Source: CAZUUO01 sp964622665 (GTDB taxonomy: Bacteria; Patescibacteriota; Patescibacteriia; Magasanikbacterales; GCA-002688135). From it: a DNA stretch of 21,335 bases. How positions within the stretch are numbered: position 1 is the stretch's first letter; every line of letters starts with the position of its first letter. The stretch is taken from assembly GCA_964622665.1 (NCBI GenBank), contig CAZUUO010000012.1:1-21335 (forward strand), written 5' to 3'. This document shows positions 1 to 7,722 of the stretch, piece after piece. Position numbers and translations under genes: made by a program. The notes below the pieces were generated by a model. It was not told the DNA's origin and searched no databases. It saw only the letters and a list, made by a program, of their open reading frames with translations.

Positions 1-3000
1 CAAGGAGTTTGTAGTGCAAACACGGTGGGATGTCGTGCATACTTAGCATATCAAGTGCGCGATACCACCAGTGGCGATGTAAAGTGGTATGACATGACGG
101 CGGGGGTAACGGTTGGAGAAACAAGTCAAACAAAATTAGGACAAGATGGTGACGTACAAGATCCAAAAAATACTGATCACGTCAGTGGATACAAGAAATT
201 CTTTAATAAAAATGTCAGCGCGTGTAATGAAAAGGATGATGGCTGTACCAAAGTGGTGCGAGCGGATAACTCTTCGATCCATGTTAAATTAGCGCCAGAT
301 TCTTTGGGTTGTTATGATAATAATCTCGCAACCCGCGCAATCGAGTTGCCATACTCCGTTGAAGATGCGCAAAAATTATATGCGCAAAAAGGATGTAATG
401 CGTATGCAAGTGTATGTGCAGAGGAAGAGTTGGGCTGTAAAGCATACAAACCAGCAAATGGTGGTTTTGAAGTGACGGGTATTGTAAAAGCGGCAGATGC
501 CTGTGCAAGTGAATGTGTAGGATATAATGCTTACAAACAAGAAGAAACGGCATTTGAATCAGTAAAATTCCCGGTATACACCATTCCTTCAAAAGGAAAA
601 CAATGCAGTTTGTCTGAAGTTGGTTGTGATGAATTCACTAATTTAGATAAAGCAAGTTCAGGTGGTGAAGCACGTGAATACTATTCATTTACCCGTATTT
701 GTAAAAAACCAAGCGAAGTAGTGGCAACCAATTTTTATACCTGGGAAGGAAGTGATACGGTTGGTTATCAAATAAAAGCGTATCAATTGGAAGCAGCCCC
801 TGACAAAACACCAAAATACAACACAACTGACAGTATTTTGCTCGCACAATATACGAGCGAATGTAATAAAGACACCTATAATAATGGTGTTGCATCATTA
901 GATTGCCGAGAAATATACAACGCAGCGGGTGAGGTTTCTTATCGCTATATTTCAAAGACAATTTCAGTATCAAATGATTGTCATCCATTTCGAAAATCAG
1001 AAAGCACCCAAAATGATTGTGAACTACATGGGGGAACATGGAACAAGCAAAGCGGATTTTGTTTAATTCAAGCAATTCCTAGTGAATCAAAGAGTTGTTC
1101 AGTAGAAGCTGCTGGATGTCGCGCATTTCAAGGGCCCACAACTAACATTGTGATTTCACAAACCTTCGAAGGTGTTACTGCGCTTAAAGATGAGACTGGT
1201 TGGGGAAGTGCAATAATTGAGGCTGAAAGTTTGTTAGTTGGAGGTCACTCGATGAGGGTGAGTAGAACACCATTTGATATTGTTAATGATAAGTATAATC
1301 TCGAAGCGGGACAAACCTACAGCATTTCATTTTGGGCAAAAGGAGATGGATTGATTGATGTGGGGGTAAAAGATAAAAAATCAGACACCAAATATTCATT
1401 TATCTCACAAAACACACCAGTAATTAATCGAACGCTCTCAAATATTTGGAAGCAATATAAATTTGGTCCTATTACTTTGCCACAAAGTGAGCAATTGCAA
1501 TTGTATTTAGGAACAAATGATTTAAAATCAAGTCAATTCTATCTGGACAATCTTGAGGTGACGAAAGGTGAAGTATTTGCTGTCATTAAAAATTCAGCAA
1601 AAGTACCGTTATCATGTGATGCAAATCCAAGTGATGCAATTCCAGGTGCAGCATTGGGTTGTAGTTTATATGCAGATCAAGATAATAAGAATATCGCGGT
1701 AAAATCTTTCAGTAATTTATGCCGCAAGGAGGCAATTGGCTGTGAAATGGTAAAAGATACCCGAAACACGGTAAATGAAGGAACAGATATTTACAACATG
1801 AGCATTGCACAAACAAGTGGCACAAAAAACGACACGATTGATGATGATATTATTATTGGTGGTGACCGAGATTTACGTGTAGTAATTAATAAAGATTCAA
1901 TATGTGGAAGTGCGGCTGCGGGATGTCGTGCATTTGGAGTAAAGAAAATTGAAGGAACAGGAAGTGACGCAAAAACAACCTATCAAACAACCTACTTGAT
2001 TGATGATCCTAGTAAGTACAACAGCACCTTGTGTCAAAGTAGTGCTGAGGGTTGTGATGCCTTCATTAGTAAGGGAAATGCCATTTCTTACTTTAAAGAT
2101 CCACAGGCAATTGGAAAAATGTGTGATTATCGAGAAAATGTTCCAGTGAAGAATGGTGCGCTTGAGGTTGTTTCCAGTGGTTGGTTTAAAACAGGAGTAA
2201 CGGGTAATCAACCTTGTTATGATGATTATAAATTGGCCGGAAACAAATACGGAGTGTGGAATAATGGTGATACAAAATATCAGGGACTCACCGCAACGTG
2301 TACCGCGCAGTACGATCAATGTTTTGAATTAATTGACCATGCTACTGTCGACAACAAGGGAAGAGCAACATCCTACTACATTATTGATAATAATAAAGTA
2401 GATAAAACAAGTTGTAAGGGAAATGTATCACGTCAACAAGGGTGTGCATTGTTTCAAGATGCACGAAATCCAAGCATCACCTTTAGTAGTGAAGCGGCAT
2501 ACAGTGCAAGTGAAGCTAAATTTGGTACACCAGTAGCGGCATCTGATTATAGAAATGCGTCAGCAAGTGATAAAAAGTATTTTGATGACTATGCGGCAAT
2601 TCCCGTATTTAATTTTAGAGGAAACGAAACTCAATGTGTGGGCGAATTAATTACCGCAGTAAAAGATACCTCAATAAACAAGAATCGCTATATTTGTGAA
2701 TTATTTGATAAATATGCTGCTGAAGGTAAAAAAATTAGTAGTATTGGTTTATGTGATGGAACAGGTGGAGCGCGAAGACCAGTAGCCTATGTGGGAAATA
2801 ATGAACCGGTAGCAAAAATTTGGGATGAATATGTCACTGAATGTAATAAAAGAAAATTAGACAGTAATGTGGTTATTAAAGTCCGTCGTGATCGTGAATG
2901 TGGGGAATGGTTGTCATGTAATAGTTTTGTGAAGGCAGAAAATGCTCCTGTTGAACGCCAATTACAATGTACAGGACTTGGTTTGTGTGCAGGTATCAGT

Positions 3001-6000
3001 ACAACGACTAATGGAAGTGTTCAATGTAGTAAATGGTTGACCCCTGATCAGGCGACATTGTATGGAAAGAAATTGGATGCAAAAAATTATAGTGCTCGTA
3101 ATGTGGGGTATGAAGAACGAGATTTGTCTGGTTTAACGGTGGGAAATGCGTTTACTCCGGCACAATACCAGGTAGTAGAATTACAAAGTAATAATAAATC
3201 AACCTATACGCTAGGTGTTGGTTTTAGTGATGAATACCGTTCAAACTTTGGATTAGGTACCGTATCAGGAGGCCAGTTAGCTGATAAATGTTTAACAAAA
3301 GCAAATGGAACCAGTTGTAAAGCCGGTGAATTGACGGGTGCTTGTTACAATGGTGAGTGTATGTTGACCGTAACGGGAGAAAAATTGTTAGCAACAAATC
3401 CACCGAAAGATAATGGGGTTGCATGTCGTATTTATCCAGAACGTGATGCACCATTTGCATCTAAGGTGGTTGCTGAATGGACCGGAACAACGCCACGACA
3501 ATACAAAGATCAACAATTTGCAAATGCAAATGTATGTTGGGATGGAAGTGGCAGTGGTTATGAAAGTAATAATTGTTCATGTTCATATCAAAAAGTGAAA
3601 TTCAATACCAATCTCTACGTCGATATTGGTGCAAAGGTTCCTCGTGGCGTTTGTCAGGGCGGGTTTACTAAAGAGGGCACTTCAAAAACAGGTGTACCTT
3701 GTGGTGAAAACGTCGGGAATGAGTATGAATATTGTCGCGATGAACGAGGTGAGAATGAACAATTAAACGTACAATCTGCAGATGATTTAGCAAAATTATA
3801 CGATCCAAACATAACACAAGAAGAGCGCAGTGCAATTACTGCAAAAGAACCAGCACAAAATGGAACCTGTCAGCCAGCAGGACAAAATATCCAACAATTT
3901 AGAGGATGGGAAGGTTTTTGTATGGAATCAGATTCACGAACTCCTGCCTACGATGCTACACGAGGATACGCATGTAGCAGTTGGTATCCACTCGATGCAG
4001 CACCTGGTATCTATGACTTATATAACCAAAATAAAAAGGCTGGTTATCAAGCAAGTATTAATTCAGGAACGCTGTGGTGTGTGCAATCAGAAGGAAACAT
4101 GTCACTAACAAAAAATGCAAAAGTTCCCTATGAAGGATTTGATCAGTCTGCTGAACGGAATGCGTACACCTATGAAGGTGCAGTAATGCAAAGCCCGTTA
4201 TTAAATGTAGTAGATCCAGAAAACCCAGGGTGGGGTAGTAATAGATCATGGGGTTCAAAAGATCTTCCGGGATATACCGACCTGCGCCGTTCTGGAGTGT
4301 CAGGTGTTCTGACAACAAAAAATTTGGACGGTATGATTGTGCGTCCAAATTATAATGGTTGGTTGCTTGGTGATGAATTTATTGGAAACGATGATACATT
4401 GCGTTGTTATGTAAATGATAAAAATTATCGTCATCCTGGTAATCAGACTTATACCGTGGCGGATATTTGCGGATTTTATCGAACTGCTACTGGTGCAAAG
4501 AAATTCATTATTATTGAGAAGAAAGTTGGAGATGATAATTGGGTCGGCATGACTTATCGAAAAGTAAATAGCGATGGAACACAGGATTGGCTTGCTCTCG
4601 CATTGCGTACTGATACTATCGATTCTCCAACGGGCGGTTGTAATCAAAAACAAGCAGGTTCAGATAGAGAAGTATGGCGACATTTTGCTGATCCAAAAAT
4701 CGGAGGAAATCCATATGCAGTAAATGGTATTTTTTCAATGAGCGATATTGGATCAAAAGACGGTGTTTGTGACTCGATGGGGAATGATTTTTCTTGTGGA
4801 GATTATGGTGATGATCGTTGGTTGGCGGGCTTACGCTATAAATTTGATGCAAAAGGAAATTTAATAACACACAACAATAGTTACTGTACCAGTGCCCCAA
4901 CAGCACTAAATTCAAGTGCAAAAGTAACCTTTGCATTCCGTGAGCAATGTACAACAATCGTTCAAGCATACGATGAGGTAGAGGATGTGGGATATGGTTA
5001 TACTCAGCGTTTGTGGTCAAAGCAAAACGACTTGCAACAAGGTCAAAAGATCTATGATCGTTCGTTGGCTACCAACAATAAAGCAAATAACCAACCCTAC
5101 GACGTATCTAACGGAAGTACATTGATTTCGTTTAATGAAGATGGGGGTATTTATGGAAGTTTTGCAACAAAAGGAGATCCAAGCAAAGCAACCACACCAT
5201 ATTACACCTATATTCGAGCGATAAATGATTCTCATGTTGATAAATCAATTAACGGAACAGATAATAAAATAGCGGATCAAGTAGTATATACCAGTGGTGA
5301 GATTTATAGGGCGGCAACCTATGGGTGTCCAGAGGGTGCCTGTGGTGAATATCAAAATAATAAGACGTTAACCCTAAATAATAATGCAAATATTACAACT
5401 GCCCAAGTCTTCTCTCGTCTCTTTGCACGAGTCATCAATGCATTTGATTACAATGGAACAAAGTATGGTGCATCAACAGTAAATATTAATACTGCAGATA
5501 AACGGGGCGATGAAGGAATACCACCAACGATAGCTGCTATCGTTGAAGGGCAATTAACTGAAGATGGAGGCACAAAAATTGCAAAACTCGGGGCATTCAA
5601 TATTAATGGTAAATATGCAGATGACGACAGTGTCGTTGGAGTAGGTAATCTCAATGCGACAGCACGCTTCGCAGCATGGGCTGATACTGATCAAATGCCA
5701 TTAAAGAAAACATTGGTTGATTGGAATGACGGTAATCAGTCAGGCGGTGCGCAGTCAAAGTACAAAAATAGAAAACCTTTCTGTTCGACAGTGACTGAAC
5801 CGGTTGGATATTGCTCGGGACTAGATAAAAACAAGAGCCCACTTCCAAATTTAACTTGTCGTGTGGATGCTGATTGTAAGTTACCAGGGGGTCAAGATTA
5901 TGGAACTTGTGAGAAGGACCCTGGACTCGTCTTTGGAAATGATCCTGATGCGTGTAGTCCTGGATTCTTTGAATACAGTCACGTGTATAGCTATGACAGA

Positions 6001-6342
6001 ACCTGTGGCGTTGATGAACCTTCCACTAATCTCAGTGATGCAGTATATCCAAAACATATAACGTTAACTAAAGAAATGTTGGATGGATCATTGAAAAAAT
6101 TAGCAGGATTAAATCCACAAGTTGGTGACAATGTCTGTATCTTTAAACCAAAAGTACAGTTGGTTGATGGTTGGAACGTTACTAACGGTTTTTGTCCTGT
6201 AGGACAAACGTGTTCTGAGTGTAAGGTTTTGAAAAATGGAGTGTATGGATGTGTAGGTAAACCAAAAGGTTCAGTTGGTATAAATGAAGGCGCATCAACA
6301 CCATTTGCTGGCAGAATATTTATTCTTGAGCCAAAAGAGTAG
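1..6342 (+). CDS. Giant Cys-rich surface protein, 3' part (5' end outside window)
   Basis: The reading frame is open from base 1, so the first possible start (GTG at 25) is not the real one; 2,113 codons are visible before TAG at 6340. The N-terminal half (to about base 2450) carries a recurring Cys motif, C-x5-G-C-x-A/E-F/Y, with exactly six residues between the cysteines in eight of ten copies. Between copies lies a jelly-roll-like, CBM4/9-type stretch (about 1144-1580, with TYSISFWAKG and a FYLDNLEV ending). The C-terminal end (about 5650-6220) has an Ig/PKD-like segment around ADTDQMPL and VDWNDG, followed by YSHVYSYDRTC. The abundance of Cys, Asn, Gly and Tyr and lack of enzyme motifs suggest an exported adhesin-like or structural cell-surface protein; this is inference, since the signal peptide would lie upstream. 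The family is not one I can name, and no precise function is assigned. Confidence 0.85.
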   Translation, partial: QGVCSANTVGCRAYLAYQVRDTTSGDVKWYDMTAGVTVGETSQTKLGQDGDVQDPKNTDHVSGYKKFFNKNVSACNEKDDGCTKVVRADNSSIHVKLAPDSLGCYDNNLATRAIELPYSVEDAQKLYAQKGCNAYASVCAEEELGCKAYKPANGGFEVTGIVKAADACASECVGYNAYKQEETAFESVKFPVYTIPSKGKQCSLSEVGCDEFTNLDKASSGGEAREYYSFTRICKKPSEVVATNFYTWEGSDTVGYQIKAYQLEAAPDKTPKYNTTDSILLAQYTSECNKDTYNNGVASLDCREIYNAAGEVSYRYISKTISVSNDCHPFRKSESTQNDCELHGGTWNKQSGFCLIQAIPSESKSCSVEAAGCRAFQGPTTNIVISQTFEGVTALKDETGWGSAIIEAESLLVGGHSMRVSRTPFDIVNDKYNLEAGQTYSISFWAKGDGLIDVGVKDKKSDTKYSFISQNTPVINRTLSNIWKQYKFGPITLPQSEQLQLYLGTNDLKSSQFYLDNLEVTKGEVFAVIKNSAKVPLSCDANPSDAIPGAALGCSLYADQDNKNIAVKSFSNLCRKEAIGCEMVKDTRNTVNEGTDIYNMSIAQTSGTKNDTIDDDIIIGGDRDLRVVINKDSICGSAAAGCRAFGVKKIEGTGSDAKTTYQTTYLIDDPSKYNSTLCQSSAEGCDAFISKGNAISYFKDPQAIGKMCDYRENVPVKNGALEVVSSGWFKTGVTGNQPCYDDYKLAGNKYGVWNNGDTKYQGLTATCTAQYDQCFELIDHATVDNKGRATSYYIIDNNKVDKTSCKGNVSRQQGCALFQDARNPSITFSSEAAYSASEAKFGTPVAASDYRNASASDKKYFDDYAAIPVFNFRGNETQCVGELITAVKDTSINKNRYICELFDKYAAEGKKISSIGLCDGTGGARRPVAYVGNNEPVAKIWDEYVTECNKRKLDSNVVIKVRRDRECGEWLSCNSFVKAENAPVERQLQCTGLGLCAGISTTTNGSVQCSKWLTPDQATLYGKKLDAKNYSARNVGYEERDLSGLTVGNAFTPAQYQVVELQSNNKSTYTLGVGFSDEYRSNFGLGTVSGGQLADKCLTKANGTSCKAGELTGACYNGECMLTVTGEKLLATNPPKDNGVACRIYPERDAPFASKVVAEWTGTTPRQYKDQQFANANVCWDGSGSGYESNNCSCSYQKVKFNTNLYVDIGAKVPRGVCQGGFTKEGTSKTGVPCGENVGNEYEYCRDERGENEQLNVQSADDLAKLYDPNITQEERSAITAKEPAQNGTCQPAGQNIQQFRGWEGFCMESDSRTPAYDATRGYACSSWYPLDAAPGIYDLYNQNKKAGYQASINSGTLWCVQSEGNMSLTKNAKVPYEGFDQSAERNAYTYEGAVMQSPLLNVVDPENPGWGSNRSWGSKDLPGYTDLRRSGVSGVLTTKNLDGMIVRPNYNGWLLGDEFIGNDDTLRCYVNDKNYRHPGNQTYTVADICGFYRTATGAKKFIIIEKKVGDDNWVGMTYRKVNSDGTQDWLALALRTDTIDSPTGGCNQKQAGSDREVWRHFADPKIGGNPYAVNGIFSMSDIGSKDGVCDSMGNDFSCGDYGDDRWLAGLRYKFDAKGNLITHNNSYCTSAPTALNSSAKVTFAFREQCTTIVQAYDEVEDVGYGYTQRLWSKQNDLQQGQKIYDRSLATNNKANNQPYDVSNGSTLISFNEDGGIYGSFATKGDPSKATTPYYTYIRAINDSHVDKSINGTDNKIADQVVYTSGEIYRAATYGCPEGACGEYQNNKTLTLNNNANITTAQVFSRLFARVINAFDYNGTKYGASTVNINTADKRGDEGIPPTIAAIVEGQLTEDGGTKIAKLGAFNINGKYADDDSVVGVGNLNATARFAAWADTDQMPLKKTLVDWNDGNQSGGAQSKYKNRKPFCSTVTEPVGYCSGLDKNKSPLPNLTCRVDADCKLPGGQDYGTCEKDPGLVFGNDPDACSPGFFEYSHVYSYDRTCGVDEPSTNLSDAVYPKHITLTKEMLDGSLKKLAGLNPQVGDNVCIFKPKVQLVDGWNVTNGFCPVGQTCSECKVLKNGVYGCVGKPKGSVGINEGASTPFAGRIFILEPKE

Positions 6343-6351
6343 CTGAAAAAT

Positions 6352-6385
6352 AAAAAGAAGTGCCCAATGCACTTCTTTTTTGTTA
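6352..6385 (+). terminator. Rho-independent terminator of the giant gene
   Basis: A perfect 12-bp stem (6352-6363 with 6369-6380) encloses a 5-base loop, CCAAT. Its 3' arm ends in a T run that continues to 6381. It lies 10 bases after the stop codon. The A-rich 5' arm means it could also work weakly on the minus strand. Confidence 0.9.
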
Positions 6386-6403
6386 TTTTAAATTTTAAAG
6401 AAT

Positions 6404-6467
6404 TAAAAAAACCTCGAGAAACCTAGGTCAACTCCGCGTGTTGCGTGTTGTCTAGATTCTCGAGGTT
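6404..6467 (-). terminator. Large stem-loop terminator of the lipoprotein gene
   Basis: An 11-bp perfect inverted repeat (6410-6420 with 6457-6467) encloses 36 bases that can form further short helices (CTAG at 6423-6426 with 6452-6455, and CAAC at 6429-6432 with GTTG at 6447-6450). Read on the minus strand it follows the TGA at 6475-6477 and runs into T6 from the A-run at 6405-6410. It faces the terminator of the giant gene, so the two convergent genes are separated by back-to-back terminators. Confidence 0.85.
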
Positions 6468-6474
6468 GCGATCC

Positions 6475-7302
6475 TCACTCACTCTTCTTGAAGAGTGAAG
6501 GATCCATGAGGTAATCTCGGTGTACCAACTTGGCATTGTAGTTGTACGAAACGTGCATCCAAACCTCGATAGCAAGTCCTTTGCAGGAAGCGCCAAGGAG
6601 ATCATCACAGTCGGTATAGCGAGTGCACTGTCGCGCTCCATCTGCTTTACCGCCAGCACAATAGCCAGTCTCAACGAGTTTCTCCTCGAAAGTGCCCTGG
6701 AATGAATCCCAGTAAAAGTATTCTTCGAGGTGATCACTGAGAACAATTTTTCCATCAGGTAGGATGCAAGCAAATGCTTCTCCAGTCTGTGCGATATCGA
6801 CTGCTTCAGCGAAGAGGCCGTACGCTCCATCAGTACCAAGACAAGGATTGTCCGTAGCCTTTTCTCCGCCTTGTGGCAGATTGTAGACTACAATTTCATT
6901 AGTGTTACCCACCTTGAACGCAGCAATGTTGAATACATTGTATTCATCAGGCTTTGCAGTAGTATCAACCCACGCATTCGGAAAGAAATACGTCGCCCAA
7001 TATTCGTCAGTACCCCAAGTGGGTTTTTCAGGCTCGGTAGAGCCATCAGTCCCATCGGTTCCACCAACGTCATCGGCAGGCTGTTCGACAGTATCGGTGG
7101 GTGGCGTCGTACCGTCGGTATTACCTTCGATAGTTCCATCCACGCCGACGTTCACGTTGTCTTCTTTTCCGACTTTGACTTCAGTATTACTTGCAACGTT
7201 CGAATCTGCTGCAACCGAAGCTGCAGGGTCCCCTGATTCGCAACCTGCGATCAGGAGTAGGGAGGCCAACGAGGCCACCCACCAAGTGTTGGAGCCTTTC
7301 AT
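6475..7302 (-). CDS. Lipoprotein of unknown function, GC-rich
   Basis: A 275-residue protein. ATG at 7300-7302 is chosen because GGAGGT sits just upstream and it gives a classic lipoprotein signal: MK, a hydrophobic core, and lipobox LIAGC with Cys21 as the lipidation site. The frame runs further upstream to 7380 but lacks signal character. Residues about 25-98 are a low-complexity Gly/Thr/Asp/Pro/Glu spacer. The C-terminal domain of about 180 residues has aromatic-rich stretches (YWATYFFPNAW, EEYFYWDSF) and six cysteines (in NPCLG, FACIL, GYCAG, RQCTR, TDCDD and ASCKG), enough for three disulfides. The fold is not recognised. A lipid-anchored, extracytoplasmic domain on a flexible stalk is the safe reading. 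Base composition is clearly richer in GC than its neighbours. It has its own promoter and terminator and is transcribed alone. Confidence 0.85.
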   Translation of the reverse strand: MKGSNTWWVASLASLLLIAGCESGDPAASVAADSNVASNTEVKVGKEDNVNVGVDGTIEGNTDGTTPPTDTVEQPADDVGGTDGTDGSTEPEKPTWGTDEYWATYFFPNAWVDTTAKPDEYNVFNIAAFKVGNTNEIVVYNLPQGGEKATDNPCLGTDGAYGLFAEAVDIAQTGEAFACILPDGKIVLSDHLEEYFYWDSFQGTFEEKLVETGYCAGGKADGARQCTRYTDCDDLLGASCKGLAIEVWMHVSYNYNAKLVHRDYLMDPSLFKKSE

Positions 7303-7305
7303 AAG

Positions 7306-7311
7306 ACCTCC
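7306..7311 (-). promoter_or_regulatory. Shine-Dalgarno fixing the lipoprotein start
   Basis: On the minus strand GGAGGT lies three bases before ATG at 7302. It favours this start over the upstream in-frame start at 7380, which would add 26 residues without signal character in front of the lipoprotein signal. Confidence 0.8.
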
Positions 7312-7385
7312 CCGGGGCGCATTGCCCAGTGATTGGCTCTTTTCAGAGAACGGATGATGCGACCTTCGCACCACCTCCACTTAAA

Positions 7386-7414
7386 ACTATATGCTTATTT
7401 TGCAACAAAGTCAA
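7386..7414 (-). promoter_or_regulatory. Sigma70-type promoter of the GC-rich lipoprotein gene
   Basis: Read on the minus strand: -35 TTGACT (7409-7414), a 17-base spacer, and -10 TATAGT (7386-7391). This is near consensus and predicts a leader of about 75 bases. A perfect 11-base palindrome, TTTAC-T-GTAAA (7418-7428), sits directly upstream of the -35 and could be a regulator site. Confidence 0.75.
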
Positions 7415-7579
7415 TCATTTACTGTAAAATAAGAATAAAAAATGATTATTTGTCTATGAGATTGTGGATAAATATTAATTTTCTTTGTGGGTGATTAGAA
7501 CGAGTCTTCAACTAAAATTTGAGTTACCAAGTCGATACAATTAATAAAAAAGTATCAAAAAGTTATCAACAGGTTTGAC

Positions 7580-7598
7580 TGTAAAGGAAGGGTTTACA
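7580..7598. promoter_or_regulatory. Putative operator 1, TGTAAA-N7-TTTACA
   Basis: A 19-base interrupted palindrome with perfect 6-base arms around GGAAGGG. It matches the arm sequence and spacing of the site at 7644-7662; the centres are 64 bases apart, close to six helical turns. It lies upstream of the plus-strand promoter and is probably a dimeric repressor or activator site. The regulator is unknown and not in the window. Confidence 0.6.
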
Positions 7599-7643
7599 CA
7601 ATCGATACAAAAAACTGGGCAAAAAAATAAATTGAAAATATTT

Positions 7644-7662
7644 TGTAAACTATTGTTTTACA
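7644..7662. promoter_or_regulatory. Putative operator 2, overlapping the -35 of the M23 operon
   Basis: The same architecture, TGTAAA-N7-TTTACA, with spacer CTATTGT. It covers the -35 hexamer (7653-7658) of the promoter at 7653-7682, which suits repression by steric block. A further half-site, TGTAAA, is at 7667-7672, between the -35 and -10. Confidence 0.65.
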
Positions 7663-7682
7663 GAGATGTAAAAAAATATACT
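7653..7682 (+). promoter_or_regulatory. Promoter of the lipoprotein/M23 operon
   Basis: -35 TTGTTT (7653-7658), an 18-base spacer, -10 TATACT (7677-7682). Transcription would start near 7689, giving a leader of about 34 bases that contains the strong ribosome site at 7709-7717. Confidence 0.65.
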
Positions 7683-7708
7683 AGAGGTGTGGTCTGTAAC
7701 AATTGAAG

Positions 7709-7717
7709 AAAGGAGGT
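7709..7717 (+). promoter_or_regulatory. Strong Shine-Dalgarno fixing the start at 7723
   Basis: AAAGGAGGT, five bases before ATG at 7723. It rules out the in-frame GTG at 7687, which has no ribosome site and lies at the predicted transcription start. Confidence 0.85.
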
Positions 7718-7722
7718 CGTTC

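Larger units (their letters stand above)
7381..7722. other. AT-rich divergent intergenic control region
   Basis: This 342-base stretch has no gene. It holds opposed promoters for the lipoprotein gene (-) and for the lipoprotein/M23 operon (+), two TGTAAA-N7-TTTACA palindromes, and one TTTACTGTAAA palindrome. It also has a perfect DnaA-box 9-mer on the minus strand (TGTGGATAA, 7463-7471), two one-mismatch variants (TTATCAACA 7563-7571; GTTTACACA 7592-7600), and a direct repeat TCGATACAA (7532-7540 and 7602-7610). The GC-rich composition of the minus-strand gene stops sharply at about 7380. Confidence 0.7.

Noticed and set aside
284..5848. Many open frames on the opposite strand or in other frames within the giant gene
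   Set aside because: They overlap a long coherent frame and have no ribosome sites; their His/Leu/Ile-rich composition is typical of antisense reading of a Cys/Asn/Gly-rich gene.
6520..7357. Plus-strand frames opposite the GC-rich lipoprotein gene
   Set aside because: The minus-strand frame has a promoter, Shine-Dalgarno, lipobox and terminator; the plus-strand frames have none.
6404..7414. GC-rich block as an insertion sequence or integron cassette
   Set aside because: No transposase, integrase, terminal inverted repeats or target duplication could be found at its edges.
7687..7722. GTG at 7687 as the start of the small lipoprotein
   Set aside because: It falls at the predicted transcription start and would put 12 extra residues before the signal; ATG at 7723 has AAAGGAGGT at ideal spacing.
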